From Nonomuraea solani (GTDB lineage: Bacteria > Actinomycetota > Actinomycetes > Streptosporangiales > Streptosporangiaceae): 64,000 bases of DNA. The translations under genes were made by a program, and so were the position numbers. The notes under the pieces are model-generated. The model made no database searches. It had not been told where the DNA came from and worked only from the letters and a program-made list of their open reading frames with translations. The number at the start of each line of letters is the position of its first letter. Position 1 is the first letter of the stretch. This document shows, piece by piece, positions 17,502 to 26,799 of this stretch. The stretch is taken from assembly GCF_900108335.1 (NCBI RefSeq), contig NZ_FNVT01000014.1, forward strand, positions 245,004 through 309,003, given 5' to 3'.

Positions 17502-20462
17502 ATGGCCCGCCTTCCGCTCGCCGCGCAGGATCCCGCCCGGGTCGGGGACTACCGGCTGGAGGGGCGGCTCGGCTCCGACGTGTTCGAGGGCCGCGACTCG
17601 TCCGGCGGCCGGGTCGTGATCAAGCTGCTGCGCGACCCGCCCCGGTCCGGGGTGGCCGGTTCGTCCTTCCCCTGTACGGCCCGCGTGCTGGCCTGCGGTG
17701 TGCACGACGGGCGGCCGTACGTGGTCACCGAGTACGTGGACGGGCCGTCGCTGGGGGCGGTGGTGGCCGCGTACGGCCCGCTGACCGGCGATGACCTGCA
17801 CCGGCTCGCGGCCGGCACCGCCACCGCCCTGACCGCGCTGCACGAGGCCGGGATCGTCCACGGCGCGCTCGGCCCCCGAAAGGTGCTGCTCGGCCTGGAC
17901 GGGCCCCGGGTCATCGACGTCGCCCAGCCCGCCGGGCCGCTCGACCACGATCAGGCGGGTGACGTCCGCGCCTGGGGCGCGCTCGTCCGGTTCGCCGCCA
18001 CGGGCGCGCACGAGGCCGGCGCGAATGAGGACCTGCCCCCGGGGTTGCGGTCGCTGGTGGCGGCGGCGTTGTCGGAGAAGCCGCCGGGGGCTCGTGAGCT
18101 GCTGCTGCACCTGGTCGCGCCGAACGAGTCCGCGCGCGGCGACCTGCTGGCCAAGGCCGAGGAGCGCGCCCGTGGCCCGCACAGCCCACTCATTCTCCAA
18201 CCGATGAGACCCGCGCCGATCCGCCGCCGGTCCATCGTCGTCACCGCGCTGGTGGTGTTACTCCTCGCCGCCGCGGCGGGCCTGGTGATCAGGAACGCGT
18301 ACGCCGAACGCGACCGCGCCACGGCCGAACGCGACCTCGCCCTCGGCCGCGAGCTCATCGCCAGGAGCGAGACGCTGGCCGTCGCAGAACCGCGATTGGC
18401 CAGGCTGCTGGCGGTCGCCGCCGCCCGGATCTCCCCCGACGGCATGGACCGGCACGCGGCCGAGACCCGGGCCGCCGTCCGGGCGGCCACCGCCCGGCCG
18501 CAGCTCGCGGTGCTGGGCGGCTTCTCCGGTGAGGCGCACTCCGTCGCCTTCAGCCCCGACGGCGCGCACCTCGTCGCGAGCGGCGACGGCGAGCCGCTGC
18601 GCATGTGGGACCTGACCCGGCTCGCACCCGTCAAATGGCCGGTGGACGGCGAGCGGACCGGTGGGGGAGCGGTGGCCTACAGCCGGGACGGCCGGCACCT
18701 GGCCGTGGCCGGCGCCGACGGGCGGGTGCGCGTCTGGGACACGGCCACGCGGCGGCAGTGGACCGAGGGCGAACGCACGGCCTCGGCCCGGCGGTGGACG
18801 GCGTTCAGTCCCGACGGGAGGTTGTTGGTCACGGCCGGGGGTGAGTCCCGGTTGTGGGACACCGTCTCCGGCGCGCCGCTGGCCACCCTGCGCTCTTCGG
18901 AAGGGGATCCGGGCCCCGTCGCGTTCAGCCCGGACGGCGCGTTCATCGCGGCCGCCTACCCCGGGGGCCCGATCCGTACGTTCGAGGTGGCCACGGGACG
19001 CCTGACCGGCGACCCCCTGCGACCGGCCGCCGGGACCGTCGCGCCGGAGCCCGGTGAGAAGGCCGCCGCGCTCGCGTTCAGCCCCGACGGCACCCTCATC
19101 GCGGGCACCACGGGCAGCGAGCGCGTCCAGCTCTGGGACGTCGCCACCCGGCGGCCGGCGCGCCGCCCGCTCACCGGCCACACCGGGCTCGTCACCTCGG
19201 CGGCCTTCAGCCCGGACGGCGAGGTGCTGGCCACCGCGAGCCAGGACCGCACGATCAGGCTCTGGGACGTCCGCACCGGCCGGCCCCTCGGCGAGCCGCT
19301 CACCGGGCACACCCAGGTGGCCGGCGCGGTCGCGTTCAGCCCCGACGGCGCCGTGCTGGCCAGCGCGAGCGCGGACACGACCGTACGGCTCTGGCAGGTC
19401 CCGAGGGGCATCCGCCACCGGCTCACCCTGCCGGGCCCCGACGGAGTGGGCGAGGTCCCGGCCGACCGTCCGAGGCCCGCCCGCTGGTACGAGCGGCCCG
19501 ACACCAGCCAGGCCGTGCTGAGCGCCGACGCCTCCCGGCTCGTGGTCCAGCCGTACGACACCGGCCGTCCCGGCGTCGGCCGCCTGTGGTCGTGGGACGT
19601 GCGGTCGGGACATTGGCTCGGCGAACGCGTGCCGATCCGGCGCGACGCCCCCGTGGACGGCCTGGCCGTCAGCCCCGACGGCCGCTCCCTGGCCGCCTCC
19701 GGCGACGGTAACACCACCATCCTGAACGGCCCCGCCACCGTCCGGGGCCGTCCCCTGGCCTACAACCACGACGCCACCCTGCTGGCCACGACCGGCCCCG
19801 ACAAGGCAGTCCGGCTCTGGACGCTTCCCGATGGCAAGGCCAAAGGGCCGCCGCTGACAGGGCACGCGGCCGAGGTGGCGGCCTTCAGCCCAGACGGGGC
19901 GCTGCTCGCGGCCGGGGCTGCCGATGGTTCGGTGGTCGTGTGGGACGTGGCGACCGGGCGGCGGCGTGGTGTGCTGCGCGGTCACACCGGCCGGATCACG
20001 TCCCTGGCCTTCGCCGGGAACCTGCTGGTGTCGGGATCCGGCGACCGCTCCGCCCGCCTGTGGGACGCGGCGGCGGCGCGCCCGCACGCCGTCCCCCTGA
20101 CCGGCCACACGGGCCCGGTCCAGGCCGTGGCGTTCGGCCCGGACGGCGGTGTGGTGGCCACCGCGAGCCGGGACCGCACGGTCAGGCTGTGGGACACCGC
20201 CACCGGCCGCCCCCTGGGGCCGCCGCTGGCCGGGCACGGTGGCGCGGTCGGCGCGCTGGCGTTCGCGGGCGCCCGGCTGGTGGCCGTGGCGGCCGACCTC
20301 GTCCAGGTCACGGGCGACTCCTACGCCGTGTGGGAATGGGACACGACCGCCCTCACCCAGGACGCCACCACCCTCGCCTGCGCCCAGGCGGCCCGCGCCC
20401 TCACCCCGCGGGAATGGGCGGCGTACGTCCCGGGTCTTCCGTTCCGCGAGGTCTGCCGCTGA
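17502..20462 (+). CDS. Membrane-anchored pseudokinase with 14 WD40 repeats
   Basis: 986 residues behind GGAGGT. Residues ~15-215 align to a Ser/Thr protein kinase: glycine loop GRLGSDVFEG and the ATP-lysine K41 (VVIKLL) are present. The catalytic loop is HGALGPRKVL (H120) instead of HRDLKPxN, so the catalytic Asp and Asn are gone, and DFG is DVA; a pseudokinase is likely. One transmembrane helix lies at ~243-264 (TALVVLLLAAAAGLVI). From ~340 onward there are about 14 repeats with FSPDG and LWD, enough for two seven-bladed propellers outside the membrane. Probably a scaffold or sensor; target unknown. Confidence 0.85.
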   Translation: MARLPLAAQDPARVGDYRLEGRLGSDVFEGRDSSGGRVVIKLLRDPPRSGVAGSSFPCTARVLACGVHDGRPYVVTEYVDGPSLGAVVAAYGPLTGDDLHRLAAGTATALTALHEAGIVHGALGPRKVLLGLDGPRVIDVAQPAGPLDHDQAGDVRAWGALVRFAATGAHEAGANEDLPPGLRSLVAAALSEKPPGARELLLHLVAPNESARGDLLAKAEERARGPHSPLILQPMRPAPIRRRSIVVTALVVLLLAAAAGLVIRNAYAERDRATAERDLALGRELIARSETLAVAEPRLARLLAVAAARISPDGMDRHAAETRAAVRAATARPQLAVLGGFSGEAHSVAFSPDGAHLVASGDGEPLRMWDLTRLAPVKWPVDGERTGGGAVAYSRDGRHLAVAGADGRVRVWDTATRRQWTEGERTASARRWTAFSPDGRLLVTAGGESRLWDTVSGAPLATLRSSEGDPGPVAFSPDGAFIAAAYPGGPIRTFEVATGRLTGDPLRPAAGTVAPEPGEKAAALAFSPDGTLIAGTTGSERVQLWDVATRRPARRPLTGHTGLVTSAAFSPDGEVLATASQDRTIRLWDVRTGRPLGEPLTGHTQVAGAVAFSPDGAVLASASADTTVRLWQVPRGIRHRLTLPGPDGVGEVPADRPRPARWYERPDTSQAVLSADASRLVVQPYDTGRPGVGRLWSWDVRSGHWLGERVPIRRDAPVDGLAVSPDGRSLAASGDGNTTILNGPATVRGRPLAYNHDATLLATTGPDKAVRLWTLPDGKAKGPPLTGHAAEVAAFSPDGALLAAGAADGSVVVWDVATGRRRGVLRGHTGRITSLAFAGNLLVSGSGDRSARLWDAAAARPHAVPLTGHTGPVQAVAFGPDGGVVATASRDRTVRLWDTATGRPLGPPLAGHGGAVGALAFAGARLVAVAADLVQVTGDSYAVWEWDTTALTQDATTLACAQAARALTPREWAAYVPGLPFREVCR

Positions 20463-20486
20463 GGTCTGCCCCTGAGGTCTGCCACT
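20448..20486. repeat. 13-bp tandem repeat (3 copies) spanning a stop codon
   Basis: Three copies of GAGGTCTGCC(G/C/A)CT at 20448, 20461 and 20474. The first copy contains the last codons and the TGA (20460-20462) of the WD40 gene; the other two lie just after it. Confidence 0.85.
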
Positions 20487-20495
20487 GGGGGACCC

Positions 20496-20551
20496 TTGAC
20501 AATCCGGGCACGCGATGGTGACAGTGAAAGGCACCTGACTACGTAGTCAGG
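20496..20551 (+). promoter_or_regulatory. Promoter and perfect 18-bp palindrome (probable LacI operator)
   Basis: TTGACA (20496-20501) and GACAGT (20520-20525, 18-bp spacer) are candidate -35 and -10 boxes. Immediately downstream, 20534-20551 is the perfect palindrome CCTGACTACGTAGTCAGG, overlapping the expected transcription start. It precedes a lacI-like gene, so autoregulation of the whole operon by its first gene is likely. Confidence 0.68.
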
Positions 20552-20568
20552 CGCGAGGAGCCGCCCCG

Positions 20569-21594
20569 ATGTCCGAGCTCAGGCGCAGGCCGCCCGGAAG
20601 CGTCGACGTCGCCCGCCGCGCGGGCGTGTCGCAGAAGACCGTCTCCCGGGTGATGAACGGCGAGCAGTACGTCAGCGCGGAGGTCCGCGAACGCGTGCTG
20701 GAGGCCGCCCGCGAGCTCGGCTACCGCCGCAACACCGCCGCCCGCGCGCTCAACCTGGGCCGTTTCCACCGTATCGGCGTCGCCTCCCTGGGCAGTTCCC
20801 TGTACGGCCCGTCGTCGATGCTCGTCGCCCTCGAACGGCACGCCAGGAAGATCGGCTACTCGCTCAGCGTCGTCAACACCCTTGAGGGCGAGGCGGGCAA
20901 CGTGATGACCGCCGTCGAATCCCTGCTCGACCAGGGCGTCGACGGCATCGTGCTGTCCGAGCCCATCGACGAGGGCCGGCCGCTGCGCATCGACCCCGAC
21001 GTGCCCGTGCTCAGCTTCAGCCACATCCCCGGCGTGAGCGGGCCGCGCGTGGTGGTCGGCGGCGCCCTCGGCGTCGATTCCGGCCGGCTGGCCACCGAGC
21101 ACCTGCTCGGGCTCGGGCACCGTACCGTGTGGCACGTCGCGGGCCCGGAGCGCTGGTTCACCGCGGGTGACCGGCTGCGCGGCTGGCGGGAGGCCCTGGC
21201 CGCCGCGGGCGCCGCGGAGCCGCCGCACCTCACGGGGGACTGGACGCCCGCCTCCGGCTACGCCGCCGGCCGCGTGCTGGCCGCGGACCCCGAGGTCACG
21301 GCGGTGTTCGTGGCCAACGACGACATGGCGATCGGCCTGCTGCGCGCGATGGCCGAGGCCGGCCGCCCGGTGCCGGACGAGGTGAGCGTCGTGGGCATGG
21401 ACGACATCCCGTCCGCGCCGTACCTCTCACCGCCGCTGACCACCGTCCGCCAGGACTTCGAGGCCATCGCCGCCCACGGCCTGACCCTGCTGGCCGGCGA
21501 GATCGAGAACGGCTCGGGGGCCGTCGTCAACGACGATCTGCCGGCGGAACTGATCGTGCGTCACTCCACCGCACCCCCCAAGGAGAGAACATGA
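20569..21594 (+). CDS. LacI-family repressor, first gene of beta-galactoside operon
   Basis: 341 residues, standard LacI size. The HTH is SVDVARRAGVSQKTVSRVMN and the C-terminal core has VSVVGMDDIPSAPYLSPPLTTVRQ. Unlike the other LacI genes here it is co-directional with its transporter: its stop overlaps the next start by ATGA, so regulator and importer are coupled. A perfect palindrome at 20534-20551 between promoter and start codon is its probable autoregulatory site. Effector probably a galactoside, inferred from the GH42 gene at the operon end. Confidence 0.92.
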   Translation: MSELRRRPPGSVDVARRAGVSQKTVSRVMNGEQYVSAEVRERVLEAARELGYRRNTAARALNLGRFHRIGVASLGSSLYGPSSMLVALERHARKIGYSLSVVNTLEGEAGNVMTAVESLLDQGVDGIVLSEPIDEGRPLRIDPDVPVLSFSHIPGVSGPRVVVGGALGVDSGRLATEHLLGLGHRTVWHVAGPERWFTAGDRLRGWREALAAAGAAEPPHLTGDWTPASGYAAGRVLAADPEVTAVFVANDDMAIGLLRAMAEAGRPVPDEVSVVGMDDIPSAPYLSPPLTTVRQDFEAIAAHGLTLLAGEIENGSGAVVNDDLPAELIVRHSTAPPKERT

Positions 21595-22928
21595 CCATGC
21601 CACGATCTCGGTGGCTCGCCGCCGCAACCACCGCCGTCCTGTTCCTGGCCGGCTGCGGCGGAGGAGGCCGGCCCGCGGAGAAGCCGGCTGGAGCCGATGT
21701 CGACAAGGCCCTCCAGACCCCCACCGAGCTCACGTTCTGGACCTGGGTCCCGGGCATCGAGAAGGAGGTGGCGCTGTTCGAGAAGAAGTATCCGGCGATC
21801 GACGTCAAGGTGGTCAACGCCGGGCAGGGCGAGCCGCAGTACACCAAGCTGCGCACCGCGCTGAAGGCCGGCAGCGGCGCGCCGGACGTCGTGCAGATCG
21901 AGTTCCAGTACATCCCCACCTTCACCATCACCGAGAGCCTGCTCGACCTGCGGCCCTACGGCGCCGAGGCGCTCAAGGACAAGTTCGTCGAGTGGACCTG
22001 GGCCCAGGTCACCGGCCGGAACGGCGAGGTGTGGGCCATCCCGCAGGACACCGGGCCGATGGGGATGCTCTACCGCAAGGACATCTTCGACGAGCACGGC
22101 ATCGAGCCGCCCAAGACGTGGGAGGAGTTCGCGGCCGCCGCCAGGAAGCTGCACGCCGCCGACCCCGACGTCTATCTGACGAACCTGGCCGGGAACCAGA
22201 ACGGCGCCTGGATGGGGCTGCTGTGGCAGGCCGGAGCGAAGCCGTTCCAGATGGCCACTGCCGAGCAGATCGATGTTAGCGTTAACGACGAGGTCTCCAA
22301 GAAGCTCGGCGCCTACTGGGGCGGCCTGGTCAAGGAGGGTGTCGTCGCCACCGATCCCGACTTCACCGACCAGTGGTACCAAGCGCTCAACAAGGGCAAG
22401 TACGCCACCTGGCTGACCGCCGCCTGGGGGCCGGTGTTCCTGTCCACCAGCGCCAAGGACACCAGCGGCAAGTGGCGGGCCGCGCCGCTGCCGCAGTGGG
22501 CGGCCGGCGAGAACAAGGCGGGCAACTGGGGCGGCTCCACCAGCGCCGTGATCAAGACGACGAAGAACCCCATCGCGGCCGCCAAGTTCGCCGAGTTCCT
22601 CAACACCGACCCCGAGTCGACCACGATGATGGCGAACGAGCAGTTCCTCTTCCCGCCGACCAAGGCGCTGCTGTCGGACAAGTCGTTCGTCGACCGGAAG
22701 CCGGAGTTCTACGGCGGCCAGGCCGTCAACCAGGTCTTCGCCGGGATCAGCGACACCGTGACCAAGGACTTCACCTGGCCGCCCTTCCTGGACCAGACGG
22801 TCAACGACTGGGACGAGACCGTGGGCAAGTCCCTGGCCGACAAGACCGATCCGGTGGCCGCGCTCGACCAGTGGCAGCAGCGGATCACCACGTACGCGGA
22901 GAGCCAGGGCTTCAAGGTCGCCAAGTGA
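21591..22928 (+). CDS. CUT1 sugar ABC transporter substrate-binding lipoprotein
   Basis: 445 residues with a Sec lipoprotein signal: hydrophobic AAATTAVLFLAGC, Cys in the lipobox LAGC. The mature part is a family 1 extracellular solute-binding protein (ELTFWTWVPGIEKEVALFEKKYP in the first lobe). ATG overlaps the LacI stop. Odd detail: codons at 22275-22286 read GTTAGCGTTAAC, an AT-rich near-palindrome with unusual GTT codons in this genome that resembles the operator at 11470. Operates with the two permeases downstream. Confidence 0.92.
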   Translation: MTMPRSRWLAAATTAVLFLAGCGGGGRPAEKPAGADVDKALQTPTELTFWTWVPGIEKEVALFEKKYPAIDVKVVNAGQGEPQYTKLRTALKAGSGAPDVVQIEFQYIPTFTITESLLDLRPYGAEALKDKFVEWTWAQVTGRNGEVWAIPQDTGPMGMLYRKDIFDEHGIEPPKTWEEFAAAARKLHAADPDVYLTNLAGNQNGAWMGLLWQAGAKPFQMATAEQIDVSVNDEVSKKLGAYWGGLVKEGVVATDPDFTDQWYQALNKGKYATWLTAAWGPVFLSTSAKDTSGKWRAAPLPQWAAGENKAGNWGGSTSAVIKTTKNPIAAAKFAEFLNTDPESTTMMANEQFLFPPTKALLSDKSFVDRKPEFYGGQAVNQVFAGISDTVTKDFTWPPFLDQTVNDWDETVGKSLADKTDPVAALDQWQQRITTYAESQGFKVAK

Positions 22929-23794
22929 GCGGGCACCGCGTCAGGGCGGGCTACCTCTTTGTCGCGCCCTTCATGATCGTGTTCGTCGCCATGCTGGTGG
23001 TGCCGCTGGCGTACGCGGGCTATCTGAGCCTGTTCAAGGAGCAGCTCATCGGCGGCACCACGTTCGTCGGCCTGGACAACTACGTGCGCGCGCTGGGGGA
23101 CGAACGGCTGCTCGGCGGCGTGCTGCGAGTGGTCAGGTTCTTCCTCGTCCAGGTCCCGATCATGCTGGGGCTCGGGCTGCTGTTCGCGCTCGCGCTGGAC
23201 AGCGGCATGATGTGGCTCTCCCGCTTCATCCGGCTGGGCATCTTCGTCCCGTACGCGGTGCCCAGCGTCGTCGCGGCGCTCATGTGGGGCTACCTGTACG
23301 GCCCCGAGTTCGGCCCCATCGCCCAGCTCGCCGGCGCGCTGGGCCTGCCGGCCCCCAACCTGCTCGGCGAGGACTTCATGCTCGGCTCGATCGCCAACGT
23401 CGTCACCTGGGAGTTCGCCGGCTACAACATGATCATCCTGTACGCCGCCCTCCGCGCCGTCCCGCCCGAGCTGTACGAGGCCGCCGCGGTCGACGGCGCC
23501 GGAGCCTGGCGGACGGCCTGGAGCGTCAAGGTGCCCGCGCTGCGGCCCGCCCTGCTGCTGGCCCTGATCTTCTCCGTCATCGGCAGCTTCCAGCTCTTCA
23601 ACGAGCCGCAACTGCTGCAACGCCTGGCCCCGAACGTCATCGACAGCGCCTACACCCCGAACCTGTACGCGTACTCGCTGGCCTTCACCAGCCAGGACGT
23701 CAACTACGCCGCCGCCGTCTCGTTCCTGCTGGGCCTGATCATCGTCGTCGTCTCGTACACCGTCCAGCTCGCCGTCAACCGGAACCGGCCATGA
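22925..23794 (+). CDS. CUT1 ABC transporter permease (MalF type)
   Basis: 289 residues from a GTG overlapping the binding-protein stop (GTGA). Six membrane segments starting at AGYLFVAPFMIVFVAMLVV. The EAA loop is YEAAAVDGAGAWRTAW. It is the first half of the membrane channel. No ATPase gene in the operon, so a shared ATPase is required. Confidence 0.92.
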   Translation: MSGHRVRAGYLFVAPFMIVFVAMLVVPLAYAGYLSLFKEQLIGGTTFVGLDNYVRALGDERLLGGVLRVVRFFLVQVPIMLGLGLLFALALDSGMMWLSRFIRLGIFVPYAVPSVVAALMWGYLYGPEFGPIAQLAGALGLPAPNLLGEDFMLGSIANVVTWEFAGYNMIILYAALRAVPPELYEAAAVDGAGAWRTAWSVKVPALRPALLLALIFSVIGSFQLFNEPQLLQRLAPNVIDSAYTPNLYAYSLAFTSQDVNYAAAVSFLLGLIIVVVSYTVQLAVNRNRP

Positions 23795-24660
23795 CCGCCC
23801 CCGCGAGGGCGGCCGGGCGCCGCAGCCCCCTGCTGACCCTCGGCATGCTGGCCTTCCTCGTCTACTTCCTGCTGCCACTGTTCTGGCTGGTCGTGGCCTC
23901 GACGAAGACCACGGCCGGCCTGTTCGGCAGCTTCGGCCTCTGGTTCGCCGACGACTTCGCGCTGCCGTCGAACCTGCGGGAGGTGTTCACCACCGAGAAC
24001 GGCGTCTACGGCCGCTGGCTGCTCAACACCGCGCTGTACTCCGTCGTCAGCGCCGGCGGCGCGGCGCTGCTGGCGGCGCTGGGCGGGTACGGGTTCGCCA
24101 AGTTCGGCTTCCGCGGCAACCGGCCGATGTTCGGCGTGGTGCTGGGGGCCATCATGGTGCCGAGCACGGCGCTGGCGATCCCCACGTACCTGATCTTCGC
24201 CCAGGGCGGGCTGGTGAACACGCCGTGGGCGATCATCCTGCCCTCATTGGTGAACCCGTTCGGCCTCTACCTGATGCGCGTCTACGCCGACGACGCGGTG
24301 CCCGACAGCCTCCTCGAAGCGGCGCGCATCGACGGCGCGGGCGAGTTCCGGATCTTCTGGCAGGTCGTGATGCGCCTGCTCGCGCCCGGATTCGTCACCG
24401 TGCTGCTCTTCACGCTCGTCGCCACCTGGAACAACTACTTCCTGCCGTTGATCATGCTCAACGACCCTTCCCTCTACCCGGTCACCGTCGGCCTGGCCAA
24501 CTGGGCCGCGCAGGCGACGATGGGCGGCGGGGCGAGCGGTGACGTCATTCCGATGGTCGTCACCGGCTCGCTGCTGTCGATCATCCCGCTGGTCGCGGCG
24601 TTCCTGATGCTGCAGCGCTACTGGCAGAGCGGCCTGACCGCCGGCGGAGTCAAACAATGA
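23791..24660 (+). CDS. CUT1 ABC transporter permease (MalG type)
   Basis: 289 residues; ATG overlaps the previous stop (ATGA). First helix LLTLGMLAFLVYFLLPLFWLV; EAA loop LEAARIDGAGEFRIFW. Pairs with the 22925 permease to import the sugar bound by the 21591 lipoprotein. Its own stop overlaps the start of the GH42 gene, so the whole operon from LacI to GH42 is translationally coupled. Confidence 0.92.
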   Translation: MTAPARAAGRRSPLLTLGMLAFLVYFLLPLFWLVVASTKTTAGLFGSFGLWFADDFALPSNLREVFTTENGVYGRWLLNTALYSVVSAGGAALLAALGGYGFAKFGFRGNRPMFGVVLGAIMVPSTALAIPTYLIFAQGGLVNTPWAIILPSLVNPFGLYLMRVYADDAVPDSLLEAARIDGAGEFRIFWQVVMRLLAPGFVTVLLFTLVATWNNYFLPLIMLNDPSLYPVTVGLANWAAQATMGGGASGDVIPMVVTGSLLSIIPLVAAFLMLQRYWQSGLTAGGVKQ

Positions 24661-26747
24661 AAGGAACATCTGTGCAGCGAGTCCTCTTCGGTGCCGCCTA
24701 CTACCCTGAATACCACCCCACCGAACTGCTCAAGACCGACCTCGACCTGATGGCGGACGCGGGCTTCTCGGTGATCAGGGTCGGGGAGTCGGTCTGGTCC
24801 ACCTGGGAGCCCGAGAACGGCCGGTTCGACCTCGACTGGCTGGAGCCGGCCCTGGACGGGGCGTACGAGCGCGGCATCGGGGTCATCCTCGGCACGCCGA
24901 CGTACGCGGTGCCGCCGTGGCTGGCCCGGCTCTACCCGGAGATCGCGGGCGAGCGGAGCACGGGGCGGCGCATCGGCTGGGGTGCCCGCCAGGAGATGGA
25001 CTTCACGCACCCCGCGTTCCGCTTCCACGCCGAGCGGATCATCCGCAAGGTCGTCGGACGCTACGCCGGCCATCCGTCGATCATCGGCTACCAGGTCGAC
25101 AACGAGCCCGGCCCGCACCTGCTGTACAACCACGGCGTCTTCCAGCGGTTCGTCGACGACCTGCGCGGCCGGTACGGCGACGTGGAGACGCTCAACCGCG
25201 AGTGGGGCCTGGTCTACTGGTCGCACCGGCTGTCCGGCTGGGCCGACCTCTGGACGCCGGAGGGCAACGCCCAGCCCCAGTACGAGCAGGCGTGGCGGCG
25301 TTTCCAGGCCGAGCAGGTGACCGCGTTCATCAACTGGGAGGCCGACATCGTCCGGGAGTACGCCAAGCCCGGGCAGTTCGTGACCACGTGCATCTCCTAC
25401 GACCGGCCCGGCGTGGCGGACGAGGAGCTGACGCGGCATCTCGACGTCACCGCCGGCAACCCGTACTACGTCATGCAGGACGGGCTCGCCCTTCCGGCCG
25501 GGCAGGACGCCTCGCAGCACTGGATGACGCACGACACGTGGGCGTTCTACCTGGTGGCCGACCGCATGTTCGCCTCGCGGCAGGAGCCGTTCCTGGTCAC
25601 CGAGACCAACGCGCAGGCCATCGGCGGGCCCTGGCACAACCAGCCCGCCTATGACGGGCAGTGGCGGCAGGCCGCCTGGGCGCTGGTGTCGCGCGGGGCG
25701 AGCATGATCGAGTACTGGCAGTGGCGGACACTGGTGTTCGGCACCGAGACGTACTGGGGCGGCGTGCTGCCGCACAGCGGGCGGCCGGGGCGCACGTACC
25801 GGGAGCTGGCCCGGATCGGTGGCGAGCTGGAACGGGCGGGCGACCTGGTCGCGGGTCTCACCCCCGACGCCGACGTGCTGATGATCTACTCCACGCCGAG
25901 CAAGTGGGCCCTGGCCGCACAGCCCGCGCTGGCCGACGGGGCCGGGCCTGACCAGCGGTCCTACCAGGGCCTGTTCGACCCGTTCTACCGCGGCGCGTTC
26001 GACGCCGGGCTCCAGGTGCGGCTGCTGCACGCTGGGCAGGCGGTCGCGCAGGATCCGGCCGAGGTCGCGGCCCGGCAGCCGGTGCTAATCGCCGCCGGCC
26101 TCTACGTCACCGACGACGCCACCCTGGACTGGCTGCGGGCGTACGCGGCCGCGGGCGGTCACCTGGTGCTGGGGCCGCGCTCCTGCTACGCCGACCACGA
26201 GGCCCGCGCCCGCCGCGACGTGCAGCCGGCCGGCTTCGCCGACGCCGCCGGGGCCTGGTACGACGAGTTCAGCAACCTGTCCGCCGACCTGCCCGTGCAC
26301 GCTCTCGAGGGCTCGTCCCTGACGCTGCCCCCGGACGCGGCGGGCACCCGCTGGGCCGATGGGCTGCACGCCGAGGAGGCCGACGTGCTGGCCGGCTACC
26401 GGCACCCCCATTTCGGGCGGTTCGCCGCGATCACCACCCGGGCGCACGGGCAGGGCCGCATCACCTATGTGGGCACTCTTCCCAACGCGGTGCTGGGCGA
26501 GGCCCTGTTCCGCTGGCTGGCCCCGGCCGCCGGGCCGTGGGCGTCGATGCCGGCCGGCGTCACCTCGACCGGTGCCACGGCGGCGGACGGGCGGCGGGTG
26601 CGCTTCCTGCACAACTGGACGTGGGACGAGACGGCGGTCGCGGTGCCCGTACCCGTGCGCGACGTGCTCGGCGACACCCCTCACGCGGCCGGGGCGGAGC
26701 TGCGGCTCGGGCCGTGGGACGTGCTGGTGCTGGAGGAGACCGGCTGA
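24657..26747 (+). CDS. GH42 beta-galactosidase
   Basis: 696 residues, typical for GH42. The barrel opens with FGAAYYPEYHP; E150 in QVDNEPG is the acid/base and E316 in VTETNAQ the nucleophile. Domain B (trimerisation, Rossmann-like) covers ~390-610 and a small beta domain follows. It hydrolyses beta-galactosides, probably galacto-oligosaccharides from arabinogalactan or galactan, delivered by the operon's importer. Start: ATG 24657 (ATGA overlap, GGAG upstream); a GTG at 24672 behind AAAGGAAC is a real alternative. Followed by an intrinsic terminator. Confidence 0.92.
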   Translation: MKGTSVQRVLFGAAYYPEYHPTELLKTDLDLMADAGFSVIRVGESVWSTWEPENGRFDLDWLEPALDGAYERGIGVILGTPTYAVPPWLARLYPEIAGERSTGRRIGWGARQEMDFTHPAFRFHAERIIRKVVGRYAGHPSIIGYQVDNEPGPHLLYNHGVFQRFVDDLRGRYGDVETLNREWGLVYWSHRLSGWADLWTPEGNAQPQYEQAWRRFQAEQVTAFINWEADIVREYAKPGQFVTTCISYDRPGVADEELTRHLDVTAGNPYYVMQDGLALPAGQDASQHWMTHDTWAFYLVADRMFASRQEPFLVTETNAQAIGGPWHNQPAYDGQWRQAAWALVSRGASMIEYWQWRTLVFGTETYWGGVLPHSGRPGRTYRELARIGGELERAGDLVAGLTPDADVLMIYSTPSKWALAAQPALADGAGPDQRSYQGLFDPFYRGAFDAGLQVRLLHAGQAVAQDPAEVAARQPVLIAAGLYVTDDATLDWLRAYAAAGGHLVLGPRSCYADHEARARRDVQPAGFADAAGAWYDEFSNLSADLPVHALEGSSLTLPPDAAGTRWADGLHAEEADVLAGYRHPHFGRFAAITTRAHGQGRITYVGTLPNAVLGEALFRWLAPAAGPWASMPAGVTSTGATAADGRRVRFLHNWTWDETAVAVPVPVRDVLGDTPHAAGAELRLGPWDVLVLEETG

Positions 26748-26757
26748 CGCCTGTTCA

Positions 26758-26790
26758 GGGGCCCGCCGCTGTCACGGCGGGCCCCTTTTT
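26758..26790 (+). terminator. Intrinsic terminator
   Basis: A perfect 11-bp stem, GGGGCCCGCCG (26758-26768) with CGGCGGGCCCC (26775-26785), six-base loop CTGTCA, followed directly by TTTTT (26786-26790). It closes the LacI-GH42 operon. Confidence 0.92.
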
Positions 26791-26799
26791 CACGGGGTT

